This document shows positions 1 through 10,883 of a stretch of DNA of 64,000 nt, in pieces. The position numbers were made by a program, and so were the translations under genes. The notes under the pieces were generated by a model. That model was given only the letters and a program-made list of their open reading frames with translations, searched no databases and had not been told where the DNA came from. This DNA is from Cordilura impudica (Eukaryota > Arthropoda > Insecta > Diptera > Scathophagidae). The stretch spans positions 180,796,626 through 180,860,625 of the forward strand of contig OY821520.1 of assembly GCA_963682025.1 (NCBI GenBank), given 5' to 3'. The stretch's first letter is position 1; every line of letters starts with the position of its first letter.

Positions 1-214
1 TACACAAAATGATATCGTTTCGGCGAAGTACACTCGGTATTTATACTTTTTTTCAATGCTGTCGCTCACACAATAGGGTTGATTTTTAGCTAGCACACAA
101 GCTGACTTTATCGTTCAAACAATTGTACTTAATGAGCACTTTTGGCGTTGAAAATTATACAATTTGTGAAAAGTGTTTTTAAGTGTTTGTGAAAGAAAAA
201 ATAGCTAAAGAATA
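1..214. promoter_or_regulatory. H2A/H2B divergent promoter spacer (partial)
   Basis: Same sequence as the complete spacer at 6340-6596, so an H2A gene on the minus strand lies just left of the window. The TATA box of that H2A is GTATAAATA read on the minus strand at 38-46. The right part is the H2B leader. No clear TATA box is seen on the H2B side. Confidence 0.8.
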
Positions 215-592
215 ATGCCTCCTAAAGCAAGTGGTAAAGCAGCTAAAAAGGCCGGCAAAGCCCAAAAAAATATCACGAAGAGTGGTGGTGACAAGACCAG
301 AAGGAAGAAGCGCAAGGAAAGTTACGCCATCTACATTTACAAAGTGTTGAAGCAAGTACATCCTGATACTGGTATTTCTTCAAAGGCCATGAGTATCATG
401 AACAGTTTTGTAAATGATATTTTTGAACGTATTGCCGCTGAAGCCTCTCGTTTAGCTCAATACAACAAACGTTCGACCATTACCAGTCGGGAAATTCAAA
501 CTGCTGTCCGCCTATTGTTACCCGGTGAATTGGCTAAGCATGCTGTGAGCGAAGGTACAAAAGCTGTCACCAAATATACGAGCTCCAAGTAA
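215..592 (+). CDS. His2B: Histone H2B
   Basis: Core histone of 125 residues, which pairs with H2A in the nucleosome. The N-terminal tail (about 1-35) is lysine-rich and begins [18 protein letters not shown]; the histone fold covers about 36-100 and the C-terminal helix ends AVTKYTSSK. The start is the only ATG consistent with the conserved H2B N-terminus. No intron. It is divergently paired with an H2A lying left of the window and converges on H1. The 3' stem-loop is at 624-639, with a purine-rich element AAAAAGAGA following near 653-662. Confidence 0.97.
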   Translation: MPPKASGKAAKKAGKAQKNITKSGGDKTRRKKRKESYAIYIYKVLKQVHPDTGISSKAMSIMNSFVNDIFERIAAEASRLAQYNKRSTITSREIQTAVRLLLPGELAKHAVSEGTKAVTKYTSSK

Positions 593-623
593 ATTCTGCC
601 GTTGTGAAATTCCATATATAAAA

Positions 624-639
624 GGCCCTTTTCAGGGCC
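624..639 (+). terminator. H2B mRNA 3' stem-loop
   Basis: GGCCCTTTTCAGGGCC: a 6-bp stem with a 4-base loop, the SLBP-binding histone 3' end signal; a downstream purine-rich U7-type element follows within about 20 bases. Confidence 0.95.
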
Positions 640-1186
640 ACAAAATTAATTCAAAAAGAGATTTTCTTGTTACTGCTATTTTTTTTCCTATTAATATAAA
701 ATCAATATGATGATGACGATGAATGAATGAATCAAGAACTGAAAAAATGGACGATTCTAACATTTCCAAGATATATTAAGAAATTTTTTGTTTTTTTCTA
801 ATATAATTTTGCAATTACTAATAAATTGGTAAATCTTTTGTGAATATTTTAGTTTTTTCTGTAATTTAATATGAAAGGTATTTGATTTTCTTAAACTTTC
901 CATTCTTATTTTTTTTATATATATATACATATATATATTTAATTAATCTGTTTTCGTGTAATTATATCAATTCTCTACATGATTTTATATAATTTGTATT
1001 TTCTTCTAAAAACATAATTTTTAATTTCTTCTTCAGAATCTGCAAATCCTTATGAAATAATCTATGTTTTACCTAATCTCTTCATTTACTTATATTTATT
1101 TTGAAATGTTTTTCCTAATATATTTTGTTATTAGGTAGAAAATTTGTTTGATTTGTAATTTAATCTCTTTTTAGTAAATATTTTGT

Positions 1187-1202
1187 AGCCCTGAAAAGGG
1201 CT
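1187..1202 (-). terminator. H1 mRNA 3' stem-loop
   Basis: Minus strand AGCCCTTTTCAGGGCT, 62 bases beyond the H1 stop. The purine-rich downstream element reads AAAAAGAGATTA on the minus strand near 1162-1173. Confidence 0.95.
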
Positions 1203-1264
1203 GTTTAGATAATAAATCTTTTTTCGAATATCGAAAATAATTTGTTCTTCTTTTGGGAAAAAAT

Positions 1265-1963
1265 TTACTTTTTGCCGGCGGCTTTCTTGGCAGCTGGTTT
1301 CTTTGCTGCTGGAACAACTTTTTTCGATTTAGCTGCAACTACTGCGGCGGACTTTGCCTTTGGTGGTTTTGGTTTTGTTGCTGGTGCTTTTTTGATGGCA
1401 ACAGCTGCGGCGGGTTTTGCTTTAACTGTACCAGTCTTTTTGGCGGTTTTTGCCTTCGACTTTTCGGTCTTTTTCTTTTCGGCCGTCTTCTTGGCAGCAG
1501 TTGCTTTCTTTACTGTAACAGCAGTTGCCTTCTTTTTGGTAGCAGCGGCAGTCTTCTTCTTTTTCTCACCAGCAGCCTTTTTCTTTTCAACGGCAGCTTT
1601 TGTTGGCTTGGGATCTTTTGAGGCAGCAACAGACAATTTGAATGAACCAGAAGCACCCTTACCTTTTGTTTGAATCAATTTTCCACTCGAAACGGCACCA
1701 ACCAAATATTTCTTAATAAAAGGGGCCAATTTTTGGGAGTCCACCTTGTATGTACTATTCAGATATTTCTTAATGGCTTGAATTGATGAACCACCACGTT
1801 CCTTTAAAGTTTTAATGGCAGCATCGACCATCACTTGTGTAGTGGGATGAGTTGCTGATGGTTTCTTTGCCTTAGTGGAGGCAGCTTTTTTAGCCTTTTT
1901 CTCTGCAGCGGGAGCAGCAGCAACTGGAGATGCGGCAGATTCAACAACAGCGGTATCAGACAT
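1265..1963 (-). CDS. His1: Linker histone H1
   Basis: Linker histone of 232 residues that binds nucleosome entry/exit DNA. A short alanine-rich N-terminal tail (1-38) is followed by a winged-helix globular domain (about 39-113, with KERGGSS and the [12 protein letters not shown] wing) and a lysine/alanine-rich C-terminal tail to the end (AAKKAAGKK). All seven H1 copies in the window encode the same protein. It converges on H2B and has a long AT-rich spacer upstream. No TATA box stands out close to the start; TATA-less H1 promoters are known in Drosophila, so this may be the case here too (inference). Confidence 0.96.
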   Translation of the reverse strand: MSDTAVVESAASPVAAAPAAEKKAKKAASTKAKKPSATHPTTQVMVDAAIKTLKERGGSSIQAIKKYLNSTYKVDSQKLAPFIKKYLVGAVSSGKLIQTKGKGASGSFKLSVAASKDPKPTKAAVEKKKAAGEKKKKTAAATKKKATAVTVKKATAAKKTAEKKKTEKSKAKTAKKTGTVKAKPAAAVAIKKAPATKPKPPKAKSAAVVAAKSKKVVPAAKKPAAKKAAGKK

Positions 1964-3444
1964 GATTTTTTTTTTAATTTAATTTCAACACTTTAATATA
2001 AAACTTGTATAACACTGTATATGCGTATATAGATTTTATGTGTACACCACTTTTTTGTGGGTACATCGATATGTTGAGAAGCTCATAGTAGTCGAAATAA
2101 GCATTTTGCAAAATTTTTAGTGCGAGTGTGTATAAAATTTAACAAAAGTTTTTTCTGATTTTTAATTATTTCTACAATATTTTTGCAAAATTTAATCAAT
2201 TTTCTTTTACAAATTAAAGCTTAGATATGAATGTTTATATATTAAAAAAGAAATTTTCATATTTAGTCTAATTTAAGTTTTTACTGACATTTATCTATCC
2301 AGATTGTACAAATTTTCCTACAAAATATCAACAAAATTAATTAAATTTACTAAAACTTAGACATATTTCTGTAATAATTTAATGAAATATTGAAATCTTA
2401 CATATTTTCTTAAAGCTCGATTAAAAATTTTACCAATAAAATGTTTTTTAGATTTTTAAAAATTATTTCAAAATTTACTCTATTCTTGAGAAATTTTTTC
2501 ATATTAGCAAAATTCTTATAAAGTTATTTTGTATAATTTTGCTCTTCACAAATGAAATTAAATAGATTTATGTATTATTTTTATGAAAAATTAAAATATT
2601 TAGTTACATTTTAACCAAAATATGTATAAACAATTAAATAATGAATTGAATTTTAAACAAAAACACTTTTAGTGCTAAAACTCATAGTACACATACGATT
2701 TATGATGTGCGTTATTGTATTTATAGAATCATATTTTATTTATTTTAACATCAAACTTAAAATTTTACAAAAAATGATTTAAAAATATATGTATGTATAT
2801 TGAAAAATACTTTGTTTAATTAAATAATTTTGAATGAAATATTTGATAAATTTTTTAATAATTTAAGTTAAATTTCTTCACATTGGTGCAATTCATTTTG
2901 TATAGGTATCTGTATACAAATGAAAATAAATCCATTCAATCGTAATTATTTCGATAATTTCTTTTTTATGAAAAAATCAAAAACCGAATTTATGAAATTC
3001 TTTCGTAAGAATTAATATATTTATTTAGAAAATGAATTTTTCAAGGAAAAAAATTTTAATTTTCAACATATTAGATATATTTCAGTAAAAACTACTACTT
3101 CTAAATATAATTTTAAATAATCGAATTTTTTTCGCTTCATTTGAGAAAATATTCGTTTTGTCGATGAATATTTTTGCATTTGTTAATATTTGTTTGTTTG
3201 GAAACGTCTGTGAAAATAATAACAATTATAAAGCGAGATTCACAAACATTGTGATGTATTTGCAAAATTGTTTAACATTTTTTAATTCTTATATTAAAAC
3301 AATTAGCGGAAAAAATAAAAATATTTCATTCTATTACTGCAAAATTTGCTATGAAAATTTTCATAAAATTATATAAAATGCAATTTATATTATTGAAGAA
3401 TATAAATGAATATATTTAAAAAAAAAATATGATATAATTTTTTT

Positions 3445-3776
3445 TTTGGCGCCAAACTTACATCACAGGGAAAAAAGCAATTTACCGACGGCAAAATAAT
3501 TTTAAAAAATGAAGTTATTAAAGCGAGATTCCCAAACAAAAACTAAAAAATATATTTATTTTACATTCTAATGTAAAAAAAAAAATCTCAAAAATAGAAA
3601 CAAAATGTCTGTCATATATTTATTATTGTTGTAGAAAAAGTTTTTATTAAAAAAAAAAAAAAAAGAAAAAAAACGAAAATTTAAATTTTTTGGCGCCAAC
3701 TGCATATCACAGAAAAATGTCAATTTACCGACGGCAAAATGATAATATATATATAAAAATCAATTTTGGCGCCAAA
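3445..3776. promoter_or_regulatory. E2F-like palindrome cluster in H1-H3 spacer
   Basis: Three near-perfect palindromes: TTTGGCGCCAAA at 3445-3456, TTGGCGCCAA at 3690-3699 and TTTGGCGCCAAA at 3765-3776. TTTGGCGC matches the E2F/DP consensus. The first two are followed by a repeated context: a CATCACAG/CATATCACAG box, then ACCGACGGCAAAAT at 3484-3497 and 3727-3740. The module is kept in every unit while flanking AT-rich sequence carries indels. A cell-cycle regulatory or origin-type role is inference. Confidence 0.55.
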
Positions 3777-3856
3777 CGGATATGAAAATAATATTAAATT
3801 AATGTAAAATTTATTTATTTTGTAGAAAAATATTGTCTCTTTCATAAATTTTTAGT

Positions 3857-3872
3857 GGTCCTGAAAAGGACC
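3857..3872 (-). terminator. H3 mRNA 3' stem-loop
   Basis: Minus strand GGTCCTTTTCAGGACC, 35 bases beyond the H3 stop. Confidence 0.95.
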
Positions 3873-3907
3873 GATTGTTTGAAAAAAATTTGTTAATTGG
3901 GCATAAT

Positions 3908-4922
<1,015 letters not shown>

Positions 4923-4974
4923 ATATTTTTCTGGATAACATATGGCACAAATTCAAACATTTTTAAAAACAATC

Positions 4975-4990
4975 GGTCCTTTTCAGGACC
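4975..4990 (+). terminator. H4 mRNA 3' stem-loop
   Basis: GGTCCTTTTCAGGACC; followed by AAAAAAAGAG, a U7-type purine tract. Confidence 0.95.
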
Positions 4991-5139
4991 ACTAAAAACT
5001 TAAAAAAAGAGTTAATACGTGTTGCAAATTTTTATTTATTTACCAATTTCTCAATATTTATTTTGAATTTTACGAAAATATTTCGTATTTGTGAAGAAAA
5101 TAAATTAATATATTACAAATCAAGGTGATATTTTTTTTT

Positions 5140-5151
5140 TTTGGCGCCAAA
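5140..5151. promoter_or_regulatory. E2F-like palindrome in H4-H2A spacer
   Basis: TTTGGCGCCAAA after a T-run, followed by CTTATATCACAGG, the same context as the palindromes of the H1-H3 spacer. Equivalent sites in other units: 16545-16556, 22569-22580, 28933-28944, 35299-35310, 41672-41683 and 48048-48059. Unit 7's copy lies beyond the window. Confidence 0.5.
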
Positions 5152-5904
5152 CTTATATCACAGGAAAAAATATATTTTATATACGTATGCATTTTTATTT
5201 TCAATTTTACTTTAGTACAGTAACAGTTTCTATGGAATTTTGTGTATATACATACGAATTTTCTTTTGTAAATTAGGGATTTTATCAAAATTGTTTCTTT
5301 AAGTTTTTGTAGAAGTTATTAAAAATCTAAATTTTTTGTATCACCCAATGATAATTTTCAACAGAAAGTATTACAAAAATTTCAGATTGTTTTAAAATTC
5401 TATTATAATAGTTTAAAAACTAGTAATACCCGTAATATAAATTATATATTCAGTTATAAAAAAGTCAAATCACAATTAAATTTTCAATGAATTTTTATCA
5501 AATCTTTATATCTCAAATTTTTCGTATATATTATTTGAATTAAAATTTCTCACGCGAACAAAACAAAGTATTCTTTAACTCCTAATGGAAATGGCTGTAC
5601 TCAATAAAAAAAAAAAAACAGTTCAAACATACGCACACAAAATAAAAACGAAAATCTTTGTATGTATAAATAAAAGCAAGAACAAAATACAATCGAACGA
5701 TTACGTTTGTGTGTGTGTATTTTTGTTTTCTTGTTATTATACACACATTCAATTTATTTTGTTTTCTTGCTATTATACACACATTCGTTAATTTTCACCT
5801 ATATTTAAAAAAAAAAAAAAAAAACAAACGAAATGGAAGGGAAAAATAGTAAAAATAAATTTAGTTTTTGAAAAATTTCTTCTCTTTTTTGTAAAAGAAT
5901 TTGT

Positions 5905-5920
5905 CGTCCTGAAAAGGACG
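5905..5920 (-). terminator. H2A mRNA 3' stem-loop
   Basis: Minus strand CGTCCTTTTCAGGACG, with the purine tract AAAAAAGAGAAG on the minus strand near 5878-5889. Confidence 0.95.
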
Positions 5921-5964
5921 GATTGTTGTTGTTGTATTTTTTTTGTTTGTTTAGATATCTCCAT

Positions 5965-6596
<632 letters not shown>

Positions 6597-6974
6597 ATGC
6601 CTCCTAAAGCAAGTGGTAAAGCAGCTAAAAAGGCCGGCAAAGCCCAAAAAAATATCACGAAGAGTGGTGGTGACAAGACCAGAAGGAAGAAGCGCAAGGA
6701 AAGTTACGCCATCTACATTTACAAAGTGTTGAAGCAAGTACATCCTGATACTGGTATTTCTTCAAAGGCCATGAGTATCATGAACAGTTTTGTAAATGAT
6801 ATTTTTGAACGTATTGCCGCTGAAGCCTCTCGTTTAGCTCAATACAACAAACGTTCGACCATTACCAGTCGGGAAATTCAAACTGCTGTCCGCCTATTGT
6901 TACCCGGTGAATTGGCTAAGCATGCTGTGAGCGAAGGTACAAAAGCTGTCACCAAATATACGAGCTCCAAGTAA
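6597..6974 (+). CDS. His2B: Histone H2B
   Basis: Protein identical to the copy at 215-592. Stem-loop at 7006-7021. Divergent from H2A 5965-6339 and convergent with H1. Confidence 0.97.
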   Translation: MPPKASGKAAKKAGKAQKNITKSGGDKTRRKKRKESYAIYIYKVLKQVHPDTGISSKAMSIMNSFVNDIFERIAAEASRLAQYNKRSTITSREIQTAVRLLLPGELAKHAVSEGTKAVTKYTSSK

Positions 6975-7646
6975 ATTCTGCCGTTGTGAAATTCCATATA
7001 TAAAAGGCCCTTTTCAGGGCCACAAAATTAATTCAAAAAGAGATTTTCTTGTTACTGCTATTTTTTTTCCTATTAATATAAAATCAATATGATGATGACG
7101 ATGAATGAATGAATCAAGAACTGAAAAAATGGACGATTCTAACATTTCCAAGATATATTAAGAAATTTTTTGTTTTTTTCTAATATAATTTTGCAATTAC
7201 TAATAAATTGGTAAATCTTTTGTGAATATTTTAGTTTTTTCTGTAATTTAATATGAAAGGTATTTGATTTTCTTAAACTTTCCATTCTTATTTTTTTTAT
7301 ATATATATACATATATATATTTAATTAATCTGTTTTCGTGTAATTATATCAATTCTCTACATGATTTTATATAATTTGTATTTTCTTCTAAAAACATAAT
7401 TTTTAATTTCTTCTTCAGAATCTGCAAATCCTTATGAAATAATCTATGTTTTACCTAATCTCTTCATTTACTTATATTTATTTTGAAATGTTTTTCCTAA
7501 TATATTTTGTTATTAGGTAGAAAATTTGTTTGATTTGTAATTTAATCTCTTTTTAGTAAATATTTTGTAGCCCTGAAAAGGGCTGTTTAGATAATAAATC
7601 TTTTTTCGAATATCGAAAATAATTTGTTCTTCTTTTGGGAAAAAAT

Positions 7647-8345
7647 TTACTTTTTGCCGGCGGCTTTCTTGGCAGCTGGTTTCTTTGCTGCTGGAACAAC
7701 TTTTTTCGATTTAGCTGCAACTACTGCGGCGGACTTTGCCTTTGGTGGTTTTGGTTTTGTTGCTGGTGCTTTTTTGATGGCAACAGCTGCGGCGGGTTTT
7801 GCTTTAACTGTACCAGTCTTTTTGGCGGTTTTTGCCTTCGACTTTTCGGTCTTTTTCTTTTCGGCCGTCTTCTTGGCAGCAGTTGCTTTCTTTACTGTAA
7901 CAGCAGTTGCCTTCTTTTTGGTAGCAGCGGCAGTCTTCTTCTTTTTCTCACCAGCAGCCTTTTTCTTTTCAACGGCAGCTTTTGTTGGCTTGGGATCTTT
8001 TGAGGCAGCAACAGACAATTTGAATGAACCAGAAGCACCCTTACCTTTTGTTTGAATCAATTTTCCACTCGAAACGGCACCAACCAAATATTTCTTAATA
8101 AAAGGGGCCAATTTTTGGGAGTCCACCTTGTATGTACTATTCAGATATTTCTTAATGGCTTGAATTGATGAACCACCACGTTCCTTTAAAGTTTTAATGG
8201 CAGCATCGACCATCACTTGTGTAGTGGGATGAGTTGCTGATGGTTTCTTTGCCTTAGTGGAGGCAGCTTTTTTAGCCTTTTTCTCTGCAGCGGGAGCAGC
8301 AGCAACTGGAGATGCGGCAGATTCAACAACAGCGGTATCAGACAT
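7647..8345 (-). CDS. His1: Linker histone H1
   Basis: Same 232-residue protein as at 1265-1963. Stem-loop on the minus strand at 7569-7584. Element A lies about 790 bp upstream of its start codon; the promoter-proximal spacer is unchanged apart from SNPs. Confidence 0.96.
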   Translation of the reverse strand: MSDTAVVESAASPVAAAPAAEKKAKKAASTKAKKPSATHPTTQVMVDAAIKTLKERGGSSIQAIKKYLNSTYKVDSQKLAPFIKKYLVGAVSSGKLIQTKGKGASGSFKLSVAASKDPKPTKAAVEKKKAAGEKKKKTAAATKKKATAVTVKKATAAKKTAEKKKTEKSKAKTAKKTGTVKAKPAAAVAIKKAPATKPKPPKAKSAAVVAAKSKKVVPAAKKPAAKKAAGKK

Positions 8346-9119
8346 GATTTTTTTTTTAATTTAATTTCAACACTTTAATATAAAACTTGTATAACACTGT
8401 ATATGCGTATATAGATTTTATGTGTACACCACTTTTTTGTGGGTACATCGATATGTTGAGAAGCTCATAGTAGTCGAAATAAGCATTTTGCAAAATTTTT
8501 AGTGCGAGTGTGTATAAAATTTAACAAAAGTTTTTTCTGATTTTTAATTATTTCTACAATATTTTTGCAAAATTTAATCAATTTTCTTTTACAAATTAAA
8601 GCTTAGATATGAATGTTTATATATTAAAAAAGAAATTTTCATATTTAGTCTAATTTAAGTTTTTACTGACATTTATCTATCCAGATTGTACAAATTTTCC
8701 TACAAAATATCAACAAAATTAATTAAATTTACTAAAACTTAGACATATTTCTGTAATAATTTAATGAAATATTGAAATCTTACATATTTTCTTAAAGCTC
8801 GATTAAAAATTTTACCAATAAAATGTTTTTTAGATTTTTAAAAATTATTTCAAAATTTACTCTATTCTTGAGAAATTTTTTCATATTAGCAAAATTCTTA
8901 TAAAGTTATTTTGTATAATTTTGCTCTTCACAAATTAAATTAAATAGATTTATGTATTATTTTTATGAAAAATTAAAATATTTAGTTACATTTTAACCAA
9001 AATATGTATAAACAATTAAATAATGAATTGAATTTTAAACAAAAACACTTTTAGTGCTAAAACTCATAGTACACATACGATTTATGGTGTGCGTTATTGT
9101 ATTTATAGAATCATATTTT

Positions 9120-9132
9120 ATTTATTTTAACA
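9120..9132 (+). repeat. Target site duplication of element A (left copy)
   Basis: ATTTATTTTAACA, repeated at 14144-14156. In the empty unit 1 the sequence occurs once in the H1-H3 spacer, continuing into TCAAACTT. Confidence 0.9.
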
Positions 9133-9312
9133 CAAAATAAATGAATCGTTTGCTAGCAGCCAAGCTAGTGTGTTCTTTTGTTTAGTGAAAAGTGAAAAGT
9201 CAAAAAGTTAAAATATTTAAATAAGTTTAAATCGCTACAGATCTGATTTGTACTGAACTGTGTGGTGGTTATTCGAAAATATTTTTTCTGACGAAAAGAG
9301 AACTTTCGGATA

Positions 9313-10883
9313 ATGATGGCAGATGGAGATGAAAATCTCTACTCTAAGAAGAGGAAGGCAGAACCAGACGGTACTGACTTCAAAAGAAAATATGAAGATA
9401 GCTTGAGGGAGCTTGCTGAAATGCGAGAGAATTTATTTTCTGCAATTGAGGAAAATAAGAAACTCAAAGGCCATGTCGAAAACCTTATGTCCATGGTTGA
9501 GGCCAGATTTAAGGCTGCAAATGATGATGATAGCTCAATTGAGGATATGGATTTCGCAGCCGAAGTACCAACTGAAGATGCTATGTTCTCTGGTGGAGAG
9601 GAAGATGAAAATATTTCCAATGTGAAGGTTGCTATGTCGAAGAAAAATGATAAGAAGAAGAAGAAGAATGATAAAAAAAAGTCAACAAATGATGCAAAGA
9701 GAAGACGGCGGATCGAGTTTCGGAGAAGCAGAAAATTGATCAATACCAGAAGAAGGACGAGAATGAAAGGGTTAATGCTGGTAATATTGGTAGTGCTGCT
9801 GTCAAAAGTAAGTCGATTCCTGTAATTACAGTATACAATATTAATGTAAAGTTAATGTCTGAGAGTTTGAGTAAGGTGTTAGGTCACAATAACTTTTCGA
9901 TATCTATTTTGGGTAAAAATGTTTCGAACATAGGGGTATTCTCTTTCGAAGATTTTGGGAAAGTTAAGGTACTGTTAGCTGACCAAAAGGTAAATTTTTA
10001 TACATACACCCCAAGGGGTATGAGACCATTTTCGGTGGTGATAAGGGGGCTTTCCGACTGTTTTGAGGTTGAGGAAGTTAAAGAATACTTGAAGGGCCTT
10101 CAATTAAATTTGAATATATTGAAACTAGTTAGACTAGGTAGGGATAGTTGGTTACTCCATTTGTCCAGAGATTCCGATATAGGGAAATTTTACGAGGTAA
10201 AATATATATTGCATTGTAAAGTTCAAATGCGAAAATTTGAGCGTAAAGGCTTAACGCAGTGTTTTAACTGCCAGAGATATGGGCATGTTTCGACTAATTG
10301 TCAGATGCCATTCCGATGTGTGAAGTGTGGTGGTCCTCACGGACCGGGGAAATGTGAGATTCCCCCTAAAGGTAAGAACACCGTTGAGTCTCTTACCACT
10401 GACCCTATTACGGGTCAAGTTATGAGAAGAGTGGGTATGCTTGTTAGGTGTGCCAATTGTGGCGTTGATGGTCACGCGGCAAGTTCTAAAGATTGCCCTA
10501 GGAGAATTGCGCTTCTTCGTAGGGTCCATGAGAGAAAACAGTCGGCAGTGGTGGATAAAAATGTTCACTCGCAACAATATAGAAGGGTTATGGAGGGCGT
10601 ATCATATACCTCTGCTTTGCGGTCATCACCAATTGTGGTGAAGGCAACAACCGCTAGACTCCCTGTGCCTGGAGTATCTTCAGCACCGGATCTGACCGTG
10701 AGATCTGCAGGACAAAGTTTTGATTTAGTAGATAATGATTGTAAGCGTTTCTTTGGGGGCGGTCTACTGAATTGTTTAGGAAAGATAGGTGGTTTCGCTA
10801 AGGAATACCAGGGCTTGAAAGGTGATGGGGAAAAATGCCGAGCATTGCTTGGTATGCTAATGTCATTCCAGCATGATGAGTAA
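9313..10883 (+). pseudogene. Element A ORF1 (gag-like RNA-binding protein), frameshifted
   Basis: The first frame starts at 9313 (second ATG at 9316). It encodes an acidic, coiled-coil-like N-terminus (KKYEDSLRELAEMRENLF) and a lysine-rich stretch, then runs off into unrelated sequence ending at 9825. The homologous continuation (SIPVITVYNINVK) is in another frame, open from about 9693 to the stop at 10881-10883. The shift therefore lies in the purine-rich region about 9693-9712. The second part carries a PRE_C2HC-like domain and three CCHC zinc knuckles starting near 10260, 10317 and 10449. The role in the intact family is binding element RNA in the RNP. Confidence 0.85.

Noticed and set aside
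1242..1673. Long plus-strand ORFs across H1 (143 and 122 codons, repeated in each unit)
   Set aside because: Antisense shadow of the lysine/alanine-rich H1 tail; composition (Phe/Ala, Cys/Phe/Trp) is what that complement gives.
3158..3376. 72-codon ORF in the H1-H3 spacer (also at 14564-14782)
   Set aside because: Low-complexity AT-rich translation, broken by indels in units 3-7; no recognisable domain.
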